A DNA stretch of 64,000 bases from Methylophilus aquaticus (GCF_030769565.1 NZ_JAVCAP010000009.1:33302-97301), one strand, 5' to 3'; shown: positions 27,622-36,992, counted from the stretch's first letter. Numbers and translations: made by a program. Notes: generated by a model from the sequence alone, not told the origin.

Positions 27622-27894
27622 GTGAATAAATCAGAATTGATAGATCATATTGCAAATGCAGCTGGTATTTCAAAAGCCGCTGCTGCTCGTGCGCTTGATG
27701 CTACGACTGAAGCTATTGGTGGCGCACTGAAAAAAGGTGATATGGTAACTTTGATTGGTTTTGGTACATTCTATGTAGGTGAGCGTTCAGCACGTTCCGG
27801 CCGTAACCCGCGTACCGGTGCAACGATTAACATCAAAGCTGCTAAATCTCCTAAATTTAGGGCTGGTAAAGGCCTTAAAGATGCTGTAAACTAG
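27622..27894 (+). CDS. hupB: DNA-binding protein HU (beta type)
   Basis: A 90-residue histone-like protein that bends and compacts [23 protein letters not shown] at the start, [20 protein letters not shown] (beta-arm with the conserved Pro in RNPRTG) and the C-terminal [13 protein letters not shown] are full-length HU. GTG start with AGGGGAAA upstream. In betaproteobacteria it usually follows lon and precedes the tRNA-Val/tRNA-Asp pair, as here. Its own promoter and biased codons point to high expression. Confidence 0.97.
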   Translation: MNKSELIDHIANAAGISKAAAARALDATTEAIGGALKKGDMVTLIGFGTFYVGERSARSGRNPRTGATINIKAAKSPKFRAGKGLKDAVN

Positions 27895-27927
27895 CGGTCT
27901 TTGGTTGAGCAGAAAGACCGCTCAACC
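27894..27927 (+). promoter_or_regulatory. Two mutually exclusive stems at the hupB 3' end
   Basis: Stem A: gcggtcttt (27894-27902) with aaagaccgc (27913-27921). Stem B: ggttgagc (27903-27910) with gctcaacc (27920-27927). They share bases 27920-27921, and stem B's left arm is the loop of stem A, so only one (or a pseudoknot-like combination) can form. No T-run follows. Confidence 0.5.
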
Positions 27928-27968
27928 TGATCATGAAGTTGCAATAATAGTATGTTGATTATTGTTAC

Positions 27969-28044
27969 GGGTGCTTAGCTCAGTTGGTAGAGCGTCGCCC
28001 TTACAAGGCGAATGTCAGCGGTTCGACCCCGTTAGCACCCACCA
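27969..28044 (+). tRNA. tRNA-Val (UAC anticodon)
   Basis: Complete 76-base tRNA with encoded CCA. Acceptor gggtgct/agcaccc, D-arm gctcagttggtagagc, anticodon stem tcgcc/ggcga with loop CTTACAA, anticodon TAC at 28002-28004, T-loop gttcgacc. Reads valine codons. Confidence 0.97.
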
Positions 28045-28163
28045 TAACAATACTTTCATATTTAAGAGTGCGAAGTTGGCGCTCTTATTTTTTTGAACAA
28101 AACGCACTTCATAAACTACATTAATTGACAGCACTAAGTATCAGTTGTTAATTAAAATAGTAG

Positions 28164-28193
28164 TTGAAATTATAAGAAATATCGTGTTATAAT
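28164..28193 (+). promoter_or_regulatory. Promoter for tRNA-Asp
   Basis: TTGAAA (28164-28169), 18-base spacer, perfect TATAAT (28188-28193), ending 19 bases before the tRNA. It gives tRNA-Asp an independent promoter in the 168-base gap after tRNA-Val. Confidence 0.7.
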
Positions 28194-28212
28194 TTCAGCT
28201 TAACGATTACCG

Positions 28213-28289
28213 GGAGCGGTAGTTCAGTTGGTTAGAATACCGGCCTGTCACGCCGGGGGTCGCGGGTTCGAGTCCCGTCCGCTCCGCCA
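28213..28289 (+). tRNA. tRNA-Asp (GUC anticodon)
   Basis: Complete 77-base tRNA with encoded CCA. Acceptor ggagcgg/ccgctcc, anticodon stem ccggc/gccgg with loop CTGTCAC, anticodon GTC at 28247-28249, T-loop gttcgagtc. Confidence 0.97.
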
Positions 28290-28293
28290 GATT

Positions 28294-28325
28294 AAAGCCC
28301 TGATTTATCAGGGCTTTTTCTTTTT
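28294..28325 (+). terminator. Terminator after tRNA-Asp
   Basis: Stem aaagccctga/tcagggcttt with loop tttа-like TTTA, followed by TTTTCTTTTT. Confidence 0.85.
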
Positions 28326-28679
28326 ATCCTCTCATATCAACCGCCTTAATTTTTGGTTTACATTCCAAATTGGGAATATGTTCGTATGCTAAGCGCTCAA
28401 CCTCTGGACGAATGCATGTGTACGACTAGCTACCATTTTTATGGATAAGACAATATGTCTATTTGAGTCTTTACTGTGCTGTTGAACACTTATGCCAACG
28501 CATGTACTGGAGCGTTTGCCGGATATTGAGTTGCGCGCAGCTTTTCTCTTTTTCACATGCCCTTGTATCTGGGGAAAGTTGCATTGCCAGGCAAGGTCTG
28601 GCAGCTGAAACCCGCTGATTGAGTTACGTTTGTGGTATATTGTGCCGTTGTCAAAAAATCAGGTAATGGAAACAGAAAT
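28326..28679. other. Gene-free leader region before ppiD
   Basis: About 350 bases with no convincing coding sequence; the longest small frame (from ATG 28492) lacks a ribosome site. It holds an imperfect dyad ATTCC-N6-GGAAT at 28362-28377, which resembles operators of some XRE/HigA-type repressors, and a short hairpin tgccag/ctggca near 28590. A TATATT at 28636-28641 may be the ppiD -10 box but has no matching -35. Otherwise nothing recognisable. Confidence 0.4.
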
Positions 28680-30575
28680 ATGTTGGAATCACTTAGAAAA
28701 CATACGCAGGGGTGGATGGCAAAAGTTATTTTGGCCTTGATTACAATTCCTTTTGCTTTATTTGGAATTGACTCTTATCTTAACCAGGCTGGCGGTCAGG
28801 TTGCCGTTGCTAAAGTCGATGGGCAAAAGATTTCTCTGCAGGAATATTCGAATGCAGTTGAAAATGCGCGTAACTATATGCAGTCTCAGGGGCAAAAAGT
28901 TGAAAGCGCGCTGTTGGAAAGCCCGGCGTTCAAACAATCTGTACTGAATGGTATTATCACCCGCCGTGTGGTGGAGCGGGCCATGACTGACTACCGCTTT
29001 AAAATTAGCGATGAACAGTTGAGCCAGCATATTCTGGGAATGCCCGAGTTTCAGGCGAACGGAAAGTTTTCAGAAGAGACCTATAATCAACTTCTGTCGC
29101 AAAATAAACTTACGCCAGCCAAATTTGAGCAAGGTGTGCGAAAAGACCTGGCTGTACAACAAGTGCGCGACGGATTGGCCAATCTGGTATTTATGCCTAA
29201 AAAAGTAGCTGAACAATCATTGATGTCCGAGTTTGAGCAGCGTGAGGTGACGGTATTCGACATCAAGGCTGCTGACTTTATGAATCAGGTGGAAATCAAG
29301 CCTGAGCAGGTACAGGCTTATTACAACCAGCATAAAAGCAAATTCATTGCACCAGCTAAAGTCAAAATACAGTTTGCATTATTATCGGCGGCCGGTTTAA
29401 TGGGGCAGGTGACTGTTTCAGATGCTGAAGTGAAGCAATACTACGATGAGAATGCCGCTAAATTTCAAGGCAATGAGCAACGTCAGGCCAGTCATATTCT
29501 GATCGGTGTGAATGCAAATGCTACGCCGGAAGAAAAAGCCGCCGCCAAACAAAAAGCAGAAATGATTTTGCAACAGGCAAAGGCTAATCCCAAGAGCTTT
29601 GAGAAGCTGGCGATTGAAAACTCTCAAGACACAGGCTCAGCCGCCAAAGGAGGCGACTTGGGTAGTTTTGGTCGCGGAGCCATGGTCAAGCCATTTGAGG
29701 ACGCTGCTTTCTCAATGAAAGTGGGCGAAATCAGCAATCTTGTTGAATCTGAGTTTGGGTATCACATTATTAAGCTGACAGGTGTGACCGGTGAGTCATC
29801 TGATTTTGATACAGTAAAAACCAATATCAAAGCCGAGCTGATTTTTCAGAAAGCACAGGCTAAATATGCCGAGTTGGCAGATGATTTCGGTAATACGGTT
29901 TATGAACAGTCAGGTAGCCTGGATCCGGTTGCCAAGAAGTTTAATGTTCAGGTGCAGACTTCACCGGACATGACCCGTGATGAGATTATCAAGTTTTTCA
30001 AGAGCGAGCGTTTTGCGACCATGGTCTTTTCTGATGAAGTTCTGAAAGACAAACGTAATACCGAAGCGGTTGAAGTCTCAGCTAATAATCTGGTGGCAGG
30101 CCGAGTAGTCTCTTACACACCGGAGGCACCACGCAATTTTGACGAAGTAAAAGGGGGCATAGAGGCGCTGCTCAAGTCAGAAGCTGCATCAAAACTTGCC
30201 AAGCAAAAAGGGGAAGCCGTGCTGGCGGATTTGAAGGCAGGCAAGGCGGTTGATCCTGACTGGATTACGCCGGTGACTGTAGACCGAAAAAATGCGCAAG
30301 GTCTGACAGATGCTGTGATGCGGAATGTATTTAAAGTCAGCACGCATACGTTGCCTGCTTATTATGGTTTTAATGAAGACAACAAGGGCTACACGCTGCT
30401 TAAAGTTATTGCAGTGACGCAGAAGTTGAAGGAGGATCCACAAATGGCTGATAAAGCTTATCGTGTTTACCAGTCAGCCTTGGGCGCAGAAATGTCTTAT
30501 GCCTATGTTGCCTCACTCAAAGCTAAAAAAGAAATTCAGGTCAATCCAAAAGTACTGTTATCAAACAATAACTGA
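28680..30575 (+). CDS. ppiD: Periplasmic folding chaperone PpiD (parvulin-like)
   Basis: A 631-residue membrane-anchored chaperone. One N-terminal helix (~15-31, VILALITIPFALFGIDS) anchors it to the inner membrane; SurA-like N-terminal chaperone segments follow, and a parvulin domain lies at ~266-368 (QASHILIGVNANATPEEK ... GDLGSFGRGAMVKPFEDAAF). It helps newly translocated proteins at the Sec exit. The start is ATG 28680 with GGAAA upstream; the open frame back to 28632 has no family similarity. It is the usual gene after hupB and the tRNAs. A clear terminator follows. Confidence 0.94.
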   Translation: MLESLRKHTQGWMAKVILALITIPFALFGIDSYLNQAGGQVAVAKVDGQKISLQEYSNAVENARNYMQSQGQKVESALLESPAFKQSVLNGIITRRVVERAMTDYRFKISDEQLSQHILGMPEFQANGKFSEETYNQLLSQNKLTPAKFEQGVRKDLAVQQVRDGLANLVFMPKKVAEQSLMSEFEQREVTVFDIKAADFMNQVEIKPEQVQAYYNQHKSKFIAPAKVKIQFALLSAAGLMGQVTVSDAEVKQYYDENAAKFQGNEQRQASHILIGVNANATPEEKAAAKQKAEMILQQAKANPKSFEKLAIENSQDTGSAAKGGDLGSFGRGAMVKPFEDAAFSMKVGEISNLVESEFGYHIIKLTGVTGESSDFDTVKTNIKAELIFQKAQAKYAELADDFGNTVYEQSGSLDPVAKKFNVQVQTSPDMTRDEIIKFFKSERFATMVFSDEVLKDKRNTEAVEVSANNLVAGRVVSYTPEAPRNFDEVKGGIEALLKSEAASKLAKQKGEAVLADLKAGKAVDPDWITPVTVDRKNAQGLTDAVMRNVFKVSTHTLPAYYGFNEDNKGYTLLKVIAVTQKLKEDPQMADKAYRVYQSALGAEMSYAYVASLKAKKEIQVNPKVLLSNNN

Positions 30576-30595
30576 AATTAATGTGAAACATACAG

Positions 30596-30626
30596 AAAAA
30601 GGAGAGCATTGCTCTCCTTTTTTGTT
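30596..30626 (+). terminator. Terminator after ppiD
   Basis: Stem ggagagc/gctctcc (30601-30607, 30611-30617) with loop att, preceded by A's and followed by a T-run. Confidence 0.9.
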
Positions 30627-30741
30627 TTTGCGCAATCTTCACAAAGTGATGATTTAAAACCACATAACACACCGCATGAGGCCAGCCAAGTTATCCGGTG
30701 AGCAGGCTTCAGAATATGTTGAGCGAGACCATGATTTTATA

Positions 30742-30774
30742 AAAAAGCCTGACTGTTTAAAAGTCAGGCTTTTT
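30742..30774 (-). terminator. Terminator after fabI
   Basis: Stem aaaaagcctgact/agtcaggcttttt with a 6-7 base loop, located 17 bases past the fabI stop in the minus-strand direction. The A/T flanks would work on either strand. Confidence 0.88.
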
Positions 30775-30790
30775 ACCAGCATGCCCAAAT

Positions 30791-31576
30791 TTAATCTATT
30801 TGACCAGCCGCTGTAATATTCATGCCGCCATCCACATAAGTAATCTCGCCAGTGATACCTGAGGCCAGGTCGCTGCACAAGAAGGCTGCTGCATTGCCCA
30901 CTTCATCAATGGTAACGTTACGACGCAGAGCGGCATGCTTTTCGTTAAAGCCGATCATTTTGTCAAAGTCTGCAATGCCGGAGGCTGCCAGCGTTTTAAT
31001 CGGGCCTGCAGACACCGCATTGACGCGGATGCCACGTGGGCCAAGGCTTTGCGCCAGGTAGCGCACATTGGCTTCCAGACTGGCTTTGGCAACACCCATC
31101 ACATTGTAGTTAGGCATGGTACGTTCCGCACCCAGATAGCTCAGCGTGAGCAGGCTGCCGTTACGGCCCTGCATCATAGGGTAGGCTGCTTTGGCCATGG
31201 CGGAAAAACTGTATGAGCTGATATCGTGCGCAATTCTGAAGTATTCACGGTTGATATTGTCCAGATAATCACCATCCAGAGCGACTTTTGGCACAAAGGC
31301 GACAGAGTGAACGACGCCGTCCAGACCGTCCCAATGTTTGGCCAGGTCAATAAACAATTGTTCGATTTGTGCATCTTCAGCCACATCACAAGGCAGCACC
31401 AATGTGGAGTCGAAGTCAGCAGCCAGGTCACGTACACGCTTCTCGTGTTTGTCGACCTGATAGGTGAATGCCAGTTCGGCACCTTCACGCTTCATGGCGG
31501 CAGCAATGCCGTAAGCAATAGAACGGTTGCTGAGCAGGCCAGCGATCAGAATTTTTTTTCCAGCAAGAAATGCCAT
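30791..31576 (-). CDS. fabI: Enoyl-[acyl-carrier-protein] reductase (NADH) FabI
   Basis: A 261-residue short-chain dehydrogenase that carries out the last step of fatty-acid elongation, reducing enoyl-ACP with NADH. N-terminal nucleotide-binding segment [19 protein letters not shown]; active-site pattern Y147, Y157 and K164 ([20 protein letters not shown]), one residue offset from the E. coli enzyme; C-terminal [17 protein letters not shown] preceded by a weak GGATC-type site. It follows the oppA-oppB-oppC genes on the same strand with a 34-base gap, so it may be co-transcribed. Confidence 0.97.
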   Translation of the reverse strand: MAFLAGKKILIAGLLSNRSIAYGIAAAMKREGAELAFTYQVDKHEKRVRDLAADFDSTLVLPCDVAEDAQIEQLFIDLAKHWDGLDGVVHSVAFVPKVALDGDYLDNINREYFRIAHDISSYSFSAMAKAAYPMMQGRNGSLLTLSYLGAERTMPNYNVMGVAKASLEANVRYLAQSLGPRGIRVNAVSAGPIKTLAASGIADFDKMIGFNEKHAALRRNVTIDEVGNAAAFLCSDLASGITGEITYVDGGMNITAAGQID

Positions 31577-31610
31577 GCTTGATCCTATACGATGATTTCA
31601 GGTAACAGGG

Positions 31611-32435
31611 TTAACGCGAGTTAGTTGACCTAGGGTCAAACAATTCACGCAAACCTTCGCCGAGCAGATTATACCCTAACACCGTGATTAATATGGCTAA
31701 TCCGGGGAAGAGGGATAACCACCAGGCGAACTGGATGTATTCCTTGCCGTCGGTCAGGATATTGCCCCACGAGGCTTGCGGGGCTTGTACGCCAAGGCCG
31801 AGAAAGCTTAGGCCCGACTCCAGCAGGACGGCACTGGCAATGCCGAGGACGACGCTGACCAATACCGGGGTCAGACTGTTAGGCAGGCAATGTTTAAAAA
31901 TGATACGCCAGTCTCTGGCACCGAGTGCTGCTGATGCGAGTACAAATTCACGTTGGGTCAGGCTGAGAAACTCGGCCCTGACTAATCGCGTCACACCCAT
32001 CCATGACGTTAAGCCAATCACGATCATGACATTGGTGATCGATGGGCTTAAAAAGGCAATCACGGCAAGAATCAGGAAAAAGCTGGGGATGGAAAGCATG
32101 ATGTCTACCAGCCGCATAATGACAGTATCTACCCAGCCACGGTAATAGCCGGCTATAGCGCCAAGTATGATGCCGATGGCCGTGGAAATGCCGACAGCTA
32201 CCAGCCCGACCAGTAAGGAAATACGGCCACCGAACAACATGCGGCTCCACACGTCACGGCCCAGACCATCTGTGCCCATCCAGTGATTGGCAGAAGGAGA
32301 AAGCAGAATGTCTTTGACCTGAATGGCATCGGGGTCGTAGGGCGCCAGCCAGGGGGCGAGCAGCGCCAGGACGAGCATCAGGCTGATCAACACAAAGCCT
32401 GTCAACGCAAGCGGGTTTGAAAAGAGTTGTTTCAT
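31611..32435 (-). CDS. oppC: Oligopeptide/dipeptide ABC transporter permease (OppC/DppC type)
   Basis: A 274-residue inner-membrane permease with about six helices. N-terminal MKQLFSNPLALTGFVLISLM then LLAPWLAPYDPDAIQ and the OppC-typical MGTDGLGRDVWSRMLFGGR; the EAA loop for the ATPase is FVLASAALGARDWRIIFKHC. I start it at ATG 32435; the open frame reaches 32495 inside oppB but the extension is not family-like. It lies 17 bases after oppB. No oppD/oppF ATPase genes are next to it, so the ATPases must be encoded elsewhere. Peptide specificity is family-level inference. Confidence 0.92.
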   Translation of the reverse strand: MKQLFSNPLALTGFVLISLMLVLALLAPWLAPYDPDAIQVKDILLSPSANHWMGTDGLGRDVWSRMLFGGRISLLVGLVAVGISTAIGIILGAIAGYYRGWVDTVIMRLVDIMLSIPSFFLILAVIAFLSPSITNVMIVIGLTSWMGVTRLVRAEFLSLTQREFVLASAALGARDWRIIFKHCLPNSLTPVLVSVVLGIASAVLLESGLSFLGLGVQAPQASWGNILTDGKEYIQFAWWLSLFPGLAILITVLGYNLLGEGLRELFDPRSTNSR

Positions 32436-32452
32436 ATTGAATGGCCTGTGGT

Positions 32453-33475
32453 TTATGTAGGCATGATCCCCTTGCGCAAGCGCGGGTCTGCCCATGCATA
32501 AGCTACATCTGCCACCAGGTTGCCAACCAATGTCAGTGCAGAACCAATGGTGAGTATGCCCATGACGACAGGAAAGTCACGCATCATGACAGCTTCATAG
32601 AATAGTTTGCCCATGCCGGGGATCGCGAAAATGGTTTCGGCAATCACCGAACCGCCAATCAGGCCTGGAATCGACAATCCAATCAGCGTAATCAAGGGAA
32701 GCAGCGCGTTGCGCAGGGCATGGCGGTACACCACCAGATGCTCGCTCAGGCCTTTTGCCCGCGCAGTCATCACATAATCTTGCCCCAGAACGTCCAGCAT
32801 GCCATTTTTCACAAACAGGGTCACACTGGCGAGGCCTGTCACAGCAGGAATCAACACCGGCATAAACAAGTGCATGCAAAGGTCTTTGAACTTGCCCCAA
32901 GCATCCAACTGATCATAACTCAGGCTATGCAAGCCGGAAATAGGGAACCAGGGATGCAAGACCCCCAGCCAGTACATGACCAGTAAAGACAGCCAGAAAC
33001 CAGGAATGGAGAATCCGATAAAATTAAACAGTGTAATTGCACGGTCTTGCCACTGATGACTGCGTCGTGCGGCTAGTACGCCGAGCGGGATGGCGAGCGA
33101 CAGTGTGATGACCAAGCCCAGCACATTCATGAGCAGTGTCACAGGTAGTGCTTCCTGAATCATGCCGTTGGTGTGATTACCCTCTTTATCGGTTTCGGCC
33201 CAGAATACCGGTTTCTGGTGGCTGGCAAACGAGTGGCCAAAGTCCAGATGTGCCATGCGTTCGAGCCATAAACCATATTGCACGATAACGGGTTTATCCA
33301 AATGATACAGTTCACGCAGTTTTTGCCGGGATTCTTCCGAGGATTTTGGATCAAAGGCGGCTTCTGTGCTGGTAATGTCACCAGGCGCCAAGTGCATGAT
33401 AAAGAACGAAATCAGACTGATGCCGATCAGCATAGGAATCATCCACATGACACGTTTTAGCAGATAGCGAAACAT
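32453..33475 (-). CDS. oppB: Oligopeptide/dipeptide ABC transporter permease (OppB/DppB type)
   Basis: A 340-residue permease. N-terminal FRYLLKRVMWMIPMLIGISL helix, a long periplasmic stretch (~30-135) and then the conserved core with the ATPase-binding EAA loop (DYVMTARAKGLSEHLVVYRH) and NALLPLITLIGLSIPGLIGG. Partner of the OppC-type permease downstream; the start ATG (33475) is 3 bases after the substrate-binding protein stop, so all three are one operon. The periplasmic segment is longer than in dipeptide permeases and fits the YejB/OppB side of the family. Confidence 0.92.
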   Translation of the reverse strand: MFRYLLKRVMWMIPMLIGISLISFFIMHLAPGDITSTEAAFDPKSSEESRQKLRELYHLDKPVIVQYGLWLERMAHLDFGHSFASHQKPVFWAETDKEGNHTNGMIQEALPVTLLMNVLGLVITLSLAIPLGVLAARRSHQWQDRAITLFNFIGFSIPGFWLSLLVMYWLGVLHPWFPISGLHSLSYDQLDAWGKFKDLCMHLFMPVLIPAVTGLASVTLFVKNGMLDVLGQDYVMTARAKGLSEHLVVYRHALRNALLPLITLIGLSIPGLIGGSVIAETIFAIPGMGKLFYEAVMMRDFPVVMGILTIGSALTLVGNLVADVAYAWADPRLRKGIMPT

Positions 33476-33478
33476 GAT

Positions 33479-35179
33479 TTAGTTGGCCTGCATTTCAGTG
33501 CGCCGCAATGGAGAGGGAATGTACCATTTTTGTGAATCATATCCCACTCCTGCCGGAGGGACTGGCTGCATAATGCCTTGTATACGTTTGTGGATGGCTG
33601 TCAGCCCGTAGCCCGCCGAGAGGTAGACAATCGGGCTGTCGTTATACAGCTTTTCAGCTAAAGCGTGATAGAGGTGCATGCGCTTTTCCTGATCAAATTC
33701 GACCCGTCCCTGTTCCAGCAATCGATCAACTTCTGCATTGTGGTAGCCAATAAAGTTGAATTGTCCTGGTTTTTGCTGGCTGGAGTGCCAAATATTATAC
33801 TGGTCGGGATCCAGCCCTAATCCCCAGCCCATGACCACTGCGTCAAAATCACCGGTTTTAATGAAGCGGGTGATCAGGCTGGCCCATTCAATACTGCGCA
33901 CCCGAATATCAATGCCCACTTCTTTCAGTCTGCGTTGGATAATCACCACGGTTTTTTCACGTTCTTTATTGCCGTGATTGGTAAGTACCTCAAAAGAAAG
34001 CTTCTGGCCATTGCGATCCACATACCCGTCACCGTCAGTGTCGCGATACCCGGCCTCTGCCAGCAGCGCTTTGGCCTGTTGCGGATCGTAAGGGTAGGGT
34101 GTCAGTGCCGGATTGCTCCAGCGTGTTCCCGGTTTGTAAGGGGACGCAATCGGCACGCCCAACCCTAAATACACACCATCAATAATCTCCTGCTTGTCGA
34201 TAGCCAGGTTGATCGCTTTGCGTACGCGCATATCATCAAACGGTTTGTGCTTGAGGTTAAATCCAAGGTAAGTATAGCTGTTGCCTAATTCTTTGTATTG
34301 ATTTAGTCTGGCTTGCAGTGCCGGACGCGACGGGATAATACGTGCATAAGTGATGGGGTCCATATTCATGCTGTCAATATTGTCCGCCATCAGTTCCAGG
34401 AATTGCGCGGCCGGGTCTGGGATAATCCGCTCAATCAACCAGTCTATGTTCGGTTCGCCCAGAGCGGCATGTGGATTTTTGACCAGTTTAAGATACTCAC
34501 CATGACGCCACTCTTTCAGCTGGTAATAATGGCTACCAACGGGTTTTTGCGCAAAAGCGGTGGTGTGCACATCCTGTCCTTGCAACAAATGTTTGGGCAA
34601 TATCTGTAGTCCAGCCCAGCTGTTCAGCGCTGGAGAGAAGGCTTGTGCATAATGCACAATAAAAGTGTGTGCATCGGGTGCTTCTGCCTGCGTGACCAAC
34701 TGATAATCTGAGGCATAGGGGCTATGCGTCGTTTCGTTGGTGACCAACTGCCAGGTAAACAGCACGTCCGCACTGGTCAGTGCATGGCCATCTGCCCATT
34801 TCAGTCCTGGTTTCAGATGAAAGGAGATGGTTTTCTTGTCTGCAGATACTTCCCAGCGCTCGGCCAATTCGCCAGTCAGGTCCAGATTTTGGTCATATTG
34901 AAGCAGTGCGTTGAAAATATGGGCTGAAATGGCTGAGGAGGCTGACTCGCCTGCCACCATTGAAATCAGGCTGCTTGGATCAGAAGGCATGGCACTGATC
35001 ATGGTACCCCCAGGCTGTGGCGGATAGGTCTGGTGTAATGCAGGTGATGCTGTTTCAGGAGGCTGGCTGCAAGCGGTCACGAGCAGGTATAACAGAAGCA
35101 TCCACGTATTCGGCGTACGCGCGCTTAAACACCTGACGCCATCAGCAAGGTGTGACCAACAGGCAGAGGAGAGTGGCAT
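33479..35179 (-). CDS. oppA: Peptide ABC transporter substrate-binding lipoprotein
   Basis: A 566-residue family-5 extracellular solute-binding protein. The N-terminus holds a lipobox LLVTACS at about residues 32-38 after LLLYL, so it is a lipoprotein captured on the inner membrane; the upstream residues are unusually long and polar for a signal peptide and the real start may lie further in, but no better start codon with a ribosome site is visible. The core shows WEVSADKKTISFHLKPGLKW and the RKAINLAIDKQEI signature. It delivers peptides to the OppB/OppC channel encoded just downstream. Confidence 0.9.
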   Translation of the reverse strand: MPLSSACWSHLADGVRCLSARTPNTWMLLLYLLVTACSQPPETASPALHQTYPPQPGGTMISAMPSDPSSLISMVAGESASSAISAHIFNALLQYDQNLDLTGELAERWEVSADKKTISFHLKPGLKWADGHALTSADVLFTWQLVTNETTHSPYASDYQLVTQAEAPDAHTFIVHYAQAFSPALNSWAGLQILPKHLLQGQDVHTTAFAQKPVGSHYYQLKEWRHGEYLKLVKNPHAALGEPNIDWLIERIIPDPAAQFLELMADNIDSMNMDPITYARIIPSRPALQARLNQYKELGNSYTYLGFNLKHKPFDDMRVRKAINLAIDKQEIIDGVYLGLGVPIASPYKPGTRWSNPALTPYPYDPQQAKALLAEAGYRDTDGDGYVDRNGQKLSFEVLTNHGNKEREKTVVIIQRRLKEVGIDIRVRSIEWASLITRFIKTGDFDAVVMGWGLGLDPDQYNIWHSSQQKPGQFNFIGYHNAEVDRLLEQGRVEFDQEKRMHLYHALAEKLYNDSPIVYLSAGYGLTAIHKRIQGIMQPVPPAGVGYDSQKWYIPSPLRRTEMQAN

Positions 35180-35208
35180 AGGCAGTGTCCCGGACTTTAG
35201 GCGCTGTT

Positions 35209-36765
35209 TTATCGTTTGTGTCGCGGACTGTTATGTGTGGTGCTGGACTTTTTATTGTGATGGCTGCTGCTTGTTGCACGGCTACTTTTGGTACTGGAAT
35301 GGGTTTTACCAGCCGTTTTGGAAGTGCTGCCTTTTACCTTTTTACCGCTGTGATGGCTACTCGATGAAGCCTCTCCTGCGGATGACTGTTCAATGCGCAG
35401 TGACTGGCCTGCCGAGAGGTGACGATTTTTCAGGTGGTTAGTTTGCATAATGTCTTTGATACTGACCCCATAGCGTTTAGACAGTTTTGATAAGGTATCA
35501 CCGTTTTTAACTTTGTGCGTAACTGAACGCACTCCGGCAGACGTTTTCTCCATCGGTACATCTACCGAGAGCTTCGCCATCGCCGCGACATCAATGGGTT
35601 GCGTGAGGTTTGAGTGTCCTTCTACTGGTACGAGCAAGGGTCTACGCACAATCAGGTTTTTGTTCGGCTTGAGGTTATTGGTTGCACTTAATTCGTAAAT
35701 ACTCACGCCAAATTTGCTGGCAATGCTTCCCAGACGCTCGCCGCGTTTGGGAAGATAGCTATGCCAACTCGAAAGCGGCCTATCATAACGATTCAGATTA
35801 CTGGTGAAGTTGTTTGCAGCCCACGTAGGCAGCAGCAATTTCTGATAACTATTTTCTGTAATCAGAACTGGCCGCTTGAAACTTGGATTAAGCGCATTAA
35901 ATTCTTCCACCGAGATTCCGGCAAGTTCGGCTGCCAGTTTTGCATCAATTTTATTAGGTGCCTGTACCGTTGCAAAATAGGGGCGATTGGGAATCTCATT
36001 CAGGGTTAAACCATACTGCTCAGGCCTAAAAATAATATTTTTGATCGCCTGCAGTTTGGGTACATAGTTGCGGGTTTCATCGGGGAGTGACAAGTGTTGA
36101 TAGTCAGTCGGCAAGCCAAGCTTGCGGTTACGTTCAATGGCTCGAGCGACCGTGCCTTCACCTGCATTGTAGGCGGCGAGTGCCAAATCCCAGGCACCGA
36201 ACATGGTATACAACTTTTGCAGATAATTGAGCGCAGCCTGGGTGGCTGCAGTCACGTCTTTGCGCGAGTCTTTCCAGTAGTTTTGTTTCAGGCCAAAGTC
36301 TTTGCCTGTAGAGGGAATAAATTGCCAGATACCGGATGCTTTGCTGGTGGAAAGTGCTTTCGGGTTGAACCCGCTTTCAATCATTGGGAGCAGTGCAATT
36401 TCGGTGGGCATGCCACGCTTTTCAACCTCTACCACAATGTGATAAAGATATTTTTTGCTACGCTCTAGCATGCGTGATACATAGTCTGGTCGGGATGCAT
36501 ACCATTGCTCATGCTTGTTGGTATATTCTGAATCAATATCCGGCATGCTAAAGCCATCTCGCACGCGATCCCACAAACTTTCCTGCAATGACAGCGAGTC
36601 TTCAAACTGATAGCCAGAAACCAGTCCATCCGTGTCAGGGGCGCCATAGCTTTCATCAAAGCTGCCGTTATCAGTTGATAGCGTGGCCTCTTCATAAGGT
36701 TCGGCAATCACTGGACCAGATAACCATGAAGCTGCGATGACTAACAATAACAAACTTAAACGCAT
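35209..36765 (-). CDS. mltD: Membrane-bound lytic transglycosylase MltD-like with LysM repeats
   Basis: A 518-residue cell-wall enzyme. Signal peptide at 1-21 (LSLLLLVIAASWLSGPVIA), SLT catalytic domain at ~100-235 with Glu E130 in ALLPMIESGFNPKA and the motif SGIWQFIPSTGKDFGL, then two LysM peptidoglycan-binding domains (SYLPKRGERLGSIASKFGVS and VKNGDTLSKLSKRYGVSIKD), ending in a Ser/Lys/His-rich basic tail. It cleaves peptidoglycan glycan strands to 1,6-anhydromuropeptides. The signal peptide has no lipobox, unlike E. coli MltD. ATG at 36765, in the gloB-mltD synteny. Confidence 0.94.
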   Translation of the reverse strand: MRLSLLLLVIAASWLSGPVIAEPYEEATLSTDNGSFDESYGAPDTDGLVSGYQFEDSLSLQESLWDRVRDGFSMPDIDSEYTNKHEQWYASRPDYVSRMLERSKKYLYHIVVEVEKRGMPTEIALLPMIESGFNPKALSTSKASGIWQFIPSTGKDFGLKQNYWKDSRKDVTAATQAALNYLQKLYTMFGAWDLALAAYNAGEGTVARAIERNRKLGLPTDYQHLSLPDETRNYVPKLQAIKNIIFRPEQYGLTLNEIPNRPYFATVQAPNKIDAKLAAELAGISVEEFNALNPSFKRPVLITENSYQKLLLPTWAANNFTSNLNRYDRPLSSWHSYLPKRGERLGSIASKFGVSIYELSATNNLKPNKNLIVRRPLLVPVEGHSNLTQPIDVAAMAKLSVDVPMEKTSAGVRSVTHKVKNGDTLSKLSKRYGVSIKDIMQTNHLKNRHLSAGQSLRIEQSSAGEASSSSHHSGKKVKGSTSKTAGKTHSSTKSSRATSSSHHNKKSSTTHNSPRHKR

Positions 36766-36772
36766 GACGGTA

Positions 36773-36958
36773 TTAACAAATCCTGAGGCTTGCTGCGCGA
36801 AGCGACTGTTGCCGGGCTTCGAGCATTGATTGATAAACGGGATGGCTTGTCAGCCGATTCAACCACTCTATAAGAGTGTCGTAACGCACGTGGGCGTCTA
36901 CAGGAGCACACCATTCTACGTTAATTTTTTTCTCAGACAACCCCTGATTATCAATCAT
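36773..36958 (-). CDS. Possible small hypothetical protein between gloB and mltD
   Basis: An open frame of 61 residues from ATG 36958 (GTG 36967 also possible) fills the gap between gloB and mltD on the same strand. The C-terminal part (LIEWLNRLTSHPVYQSMLEA) loosely recalls the last helix of glutathione-S-transferase-like domains, which would make it a gene remnant; this is weak. No ribosome site is visible. It may equally be non-coding. Confidence 0.3.
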   Translation of the reverse strand: MIDNQGLSEKKINVEWCAPVDAHVRYDTLIEWLNRLTSHPVYQSMLEARQQSLRAASLRIC

Positions 36959-36992
36959 TTTGACCACGCGCTTCTAAATTATTCTAAGATAA

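Noticed and set aside
28492..28608. Small open frame of about 38 residues from ATG 28492
   Set aside because: No ribosome site, no recognisable composition, and not followed by a supporting context.
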